NCBI RefSeq assembly: GCF_005938645.2
Contig: NZ_CP042171.1
Coordinates: 3,348,001 to 3,412,000 of the forward strand
Direction: 5' to 3'
Source: Pedobacter sp. KBS0701
GTDB lineage: Bacteria; Bacteroidota; Bacteroidia; Sphingobacteriales; Sphingobacteriaceae
DNA: 64,000 nucleotides
The translations under genes and the position numbers were made by a program. Shown one piece after another: positions 61,821-64,000 of the stretch. Within the stretch, counting starts at the first letter, position 1. Each line of letters starts with the position of its first letter. A model generated the notes under the pieces. It ran no database searches. It saw only the letters and a list, made by a program, of their open reading frames with translations, and had not been told where the DNA came from.

Positions 61821-62552
61821 TTAAGGGAACGATATTCTTTGACCGTTCTCATCTAACAATGGACCATTTGCAGCCTCGTAAGCGGCCAGCGCATTCCTTA
61901 GGGTAACCGGAAAGTTCAGTAAGCCATCAGAACCAATCTTATTGTAATCAAAATCGGTTATCCCCAATGTTTTCACCATGAACTTATATTTTACGGCACT
62001 GAAATCCCCGAAATCGCCCTGGAGGTAGATCCAATAACCAGGCTCAATGTATTGGCCGGTTACATCAACCTTCAGGTATCTGAAGTTTTCTTCCGTAACT
62101 TCGTTAATACCAGGTGTCTGGCCAAGAGTACCCAGAGTAAAGTCTTTGGTTTCTGCAGGTTCCAGCACAATTCTATACACATTTTTGGCCATTCCGGCAG
62201 AATTGAGCAATATTAAGGGATAATTAAATTTCGATGCGCCTGCCGGAACGGTGAATTCTTTCAACTCAAAATCTACTCCTGCAGTTGCGGTAGTTCCCTG
62301 GGCTGTTTTCAGCAGCACCGTGCGCGGTTTATCGGATAACTTCCCGGTGATGCGCATGGGTATAAACAGGGTGTCCCTTTGCTTTTGAGTAGCTTGAAAG
62401 GCAAAAGAGTAGCTTCTTACGGCTGTGGTATTTAATTGTTCGTAGGTATAGGCAAAGAAACTAACGCCATCCTTTCCCTGGTAGGTTTCGACTGCTTCTT
62501 TCTTACATGAAAAAAGACAGGCCGCCACCATGATATATGATAAGTATTTCAT
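61821..62552 (-). CDS. DUF4843 lipoprotein of the SusCD locus
   Basis: A 243-residue lipoprotein starting MKYLSYIMVAACLFSCKKE (Cys16 lipidated). The frame stays open to 62705, which would overlap the SusD gene by 140 bases; the ATG at 62552 gives a clean signal and a 13-base gap after the SusD stop. The domain is immunoglobulin-like with FELKEFTVPAGASKFNYPLILLN as its typical stretch. Members always accompany SusC/SusD pairs and their ligand is unknown. Confidence 0.83.
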   Translation of the reverse strand: MKYLSYIMVAACLFSCKKEAVETYQGKDGVSFFAYTYEQLNTTAVRSYSFAFQATQKQRDTLFIPMRITGKLSDKPRTVLLKTAQGTTATAGVDFELKEFTVPAGASKFNYPLILLNSAGMAKNVYRIVLEPAETKDFTLGTLGQTPGINEVTEENFRYLKVDVTGQYIEPGYWIYLQGDFGDFSAVKYKFMVKTLGITDFDYNKIGSDGLLNFPVTLRNALAAYEAANGPLLDENGQRISFP

Positions 62553-62565
62553 AATACGAGTTTGA

Positions 62566-63996
62566 TTAGTTTGCATAATTCGGATTAAATTGAAGTTCAG
62601 AAGGCGGAATTGGGAGTACGTACTGCGCAGGTGCCATAGCAGGACCAAATTGCATTCTAGAAGTTTTAATGCGCTTATAGTAAAAGAACAATTGTCCTTC
62701 TGCATAAAATTCCTTCTGATATTCTTTCGTAATCTCCGCTTTAAGCGTCACTGCGGTGAGCGTATTCGGCAAAACTTTAATTCCCCTGTTCAGACGCACC
62801 ATATTTAAATATCCAACGCCAATCTCAGGCGTTGATGCCGTCTCAGCCAGGATATAATACATTTCAGAAAGGCGTATACCTGGTACATACTGGTCAAGTA
62901 AATTATCGGTAATTGGGGTGGTAGAACTGGATGCCTGCCAGAATTTAGATGGGAACGGAACTCCTCCCTCCTGCTCAAGGCGAAACGCAAATCTGAAATC
63001 TGAACCGCCGCCATTGCTGGTTTCGTAAAGTGTATTAAAATTAGCGGCGCTACGTGTAAGCGTTTGGCTTGCAGCCCCCCTAAACCTAAAATATTTTTGT
63101 ACAGTGGGCAGTATATCCCTAACCCTGATCATAAATACCTGCTCGTTAAAATACAAGCGGTCACGTACTGTCAATCCCTGTGAAACAACGCCAGCTTGTG
63201 CCTGGGTTACAAAAGTATATTTTGCAGAGTTAACTACCACATTTGCAGCCGCCGCCGCCCCGATATTATCGCCGCTATATAACATAATTCTCGCTTCCAG
63301 CGCTTTTACACCATAATAATTAAGCTTATTCCGCCTGGTCCGTAAATCGCTGGTCACAATCGGATCAACAGGTAACAGTAGACTTTCCGCTTCTTTCAGG
63401 TCGGCCAGGGCAAATTTAACCACCTCTGCAGTTGTTGCTGGGGGATTTGCATTTTGGTTGACATCTTTTTTATATGGGATGGCTTTTAGATTGGCACCCG
63501 CAGTATATTCAGGCCCAAACATCCGTAATAAATCAAAATGCAAAAATGCCCTTAAGGCTAAAGCTTCACCACGTAATAGTGCGTACGAATTATTAGATAG
63601 CACAGATCGGTTTGTTTCTGTATTTGCAATTATTTTATTAGCTGCGGCAATTGCACTATAACTGGCAGACCAGATGGAATCAGTATAGCTTAAGACTTCT
63701 GTTGAAGCGTAGTTCAGGAGTTGTGTCTGTTGCAACTGAACTGACGATGCAGGGTCAATTGTCGCATAATTTTGAGCAAGCGCGGAAGCGAAGCCCATGG
63801 AAAGGTTATCCCCATAGAGTTTGCTACTGGCAAGCTGGCCATATACGCCTGATAAAGCCTGTTGAAAACCAACTTCTGAAGTAAACAGCTGTTCTTCAGA
63901 TAGACTCGTTTTGGGCGTTACATCCAAAAATTTCTTACAACCGGAAAACATCGCAACTATTGCCAGGATTCCTATAATTAATGTTGTTCTTTTCAT
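62566..63996 (-). CDS. SusD/RagB-family nutrient-binding outer-membrane lipoprotein
   Basis: A 476-residue lipoprotein with the lipobox FSGC (Cys20) and the typical early motif FLDVTPKTSLSEEQLFTSEVGFQQALSGVYGQL. The TPR-like helices and the C-terminal YYKRIKTSR...LPIPPSELQFNPNYAN ending are standard for SusD. SusD proteins cover the SusC TonB-dependent channel and bind the nutrient. The SusC partner should lie just beyond the window end (start at 63996). No glycoside hydrolase follows, so the substrate may not be a glycan. Confidence 0.93.
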   Translation of the reverse strand: MKRTTLIIGILAIVAMFSGCKKFLDVTPKTSLSEEQLFTSEVGFQQALSGVYGQLASSKLYGDNLSMGFASALAQNYATIDPASSVQLQQTQLLNYASTEVLSYTDSIWSASYSAIAAANKIIANTETNRSVLSNNSYALLRGEALALRAFLHFDLLRMFGPEYTAGANLKAIPYKKDVNQNANPPATTAEVVKFALADLKEAESLLLPVDPIVTSDLRTRRNKLNYYGVKALEARIMLYSGDNIGAAAAANVVVNSAKYTFVTQAQAGVVSQGLTVRDRLYFNEQVFMIRVRDILPTVQKYFRFRGAASQTLTRSAANFNTLYETSNGGGSDFRFAFRLEQEGGVPFPSKFWQASSSTTPITDNLLDQYVPGIRLSEMYYILAETASTPEIGVGYLNMVRLNRGIKVLPNTLTAVTLKAEITKEYQKEFYAEGQLFFYYKRIKTSRMQFGPAMAPAQYVLPIPPSELQFNPNYAN

Positions 63997-64000
63997 TGGG

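Overview
The window looks like chromosomal DNA of a Bacteroidota bacterium, most likely Sphingobacteriaceae and close to Pedobacter. The signs are AT-rich DNA, few Shine-Dalgarno sequences, many candidate -7 boxes of the TAnnTTTG type, a SusD/DUF4843/PKD-like lipoprotein locus, an unusually long NusB, DUF1573, DUF3276 and DUF5522 proteins, and a TolB-propeller/outer-membrane-barrel peptidase. The genus is inferred from gene content only; no rRNA is present. Most genes are housekeeping. I see no prophage, CRISPR array or transposase gene.

Layout. 1-5.9 kb: a partial DUF4143 ATPase, rsmG, a glycosyltransferase, then a tight tgt-lptG-EamA run. 5.9-8.3 kb: a gene-free stretch that starts with tandem degenerate repeats and becomes extremely A-rich. 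8.3-11.4 kb: a 934-residue HExxH/propeller/barrel protein and a LapA-like protein. 11.7-17.1 kb (minus strand): receiver-like protein, pirin, AlkD-like protein, lipoprotein, metZ, osmC, ispE. 17.4-25.4 kb (plus strand): thyA, a four-helix-bundle gene, folA, secDF, ndh, HMG-CoA lyase. 25.6-35.3 kb: GNAT, iron-permease-like protein, fbaA, accD, M28 peptidase, cydAB, a Tat-exported MBL hydrolase, and two related 67-residue proteins. 36.4-44 kb: cysteine desulfurase, phosphoglucomutase-family enzyme, a methyltransferase-PAP2-ZIP operon, Uma2, DUF5522 and an MBL nuclease. 43.6-48.2 kb (minus strand): Leu-type dehydrogenase, nusB, DUF1573, yajC, then ybbR-coaE. 48.7-57.5 kb: ABC exporter, DUF3276, DUF5362, ychF, HAD hydrolase, mgtE, tRNA-Arg(CCG), an outer-membrane protein and a membrane protein. 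57.7-64 kb: two thioredoxin-fold proteins beside a minus-strand SusD-DUF4843-PKD-TlpA operon whose upstream partner (expected SusC) lies outside the window.

The most unusual feature is between the genes. Many intergenic gaps carry sequence with an exact 7-base period, a different word at each place (AGTATCA, GTCTTTA, CAGTTGG, AAGGCGG, GATTTGA, CATTRGT and others). These tracts repeatedly touch start or stop codons: the folA start, the ispE initiation region and the ndh stop. Two inverted heptad tracts, 23 of 24 bases identical, bracket the four-helix-bundle gene between thyA and folA. Several other dispersed families fill most of the remaining gaps: REP-like hairpins, a 197-bp MITE-like element with perfect 18-bp ends, a twice-occurring 16-bp hairpin, and a CAGGTTTA-ended family.
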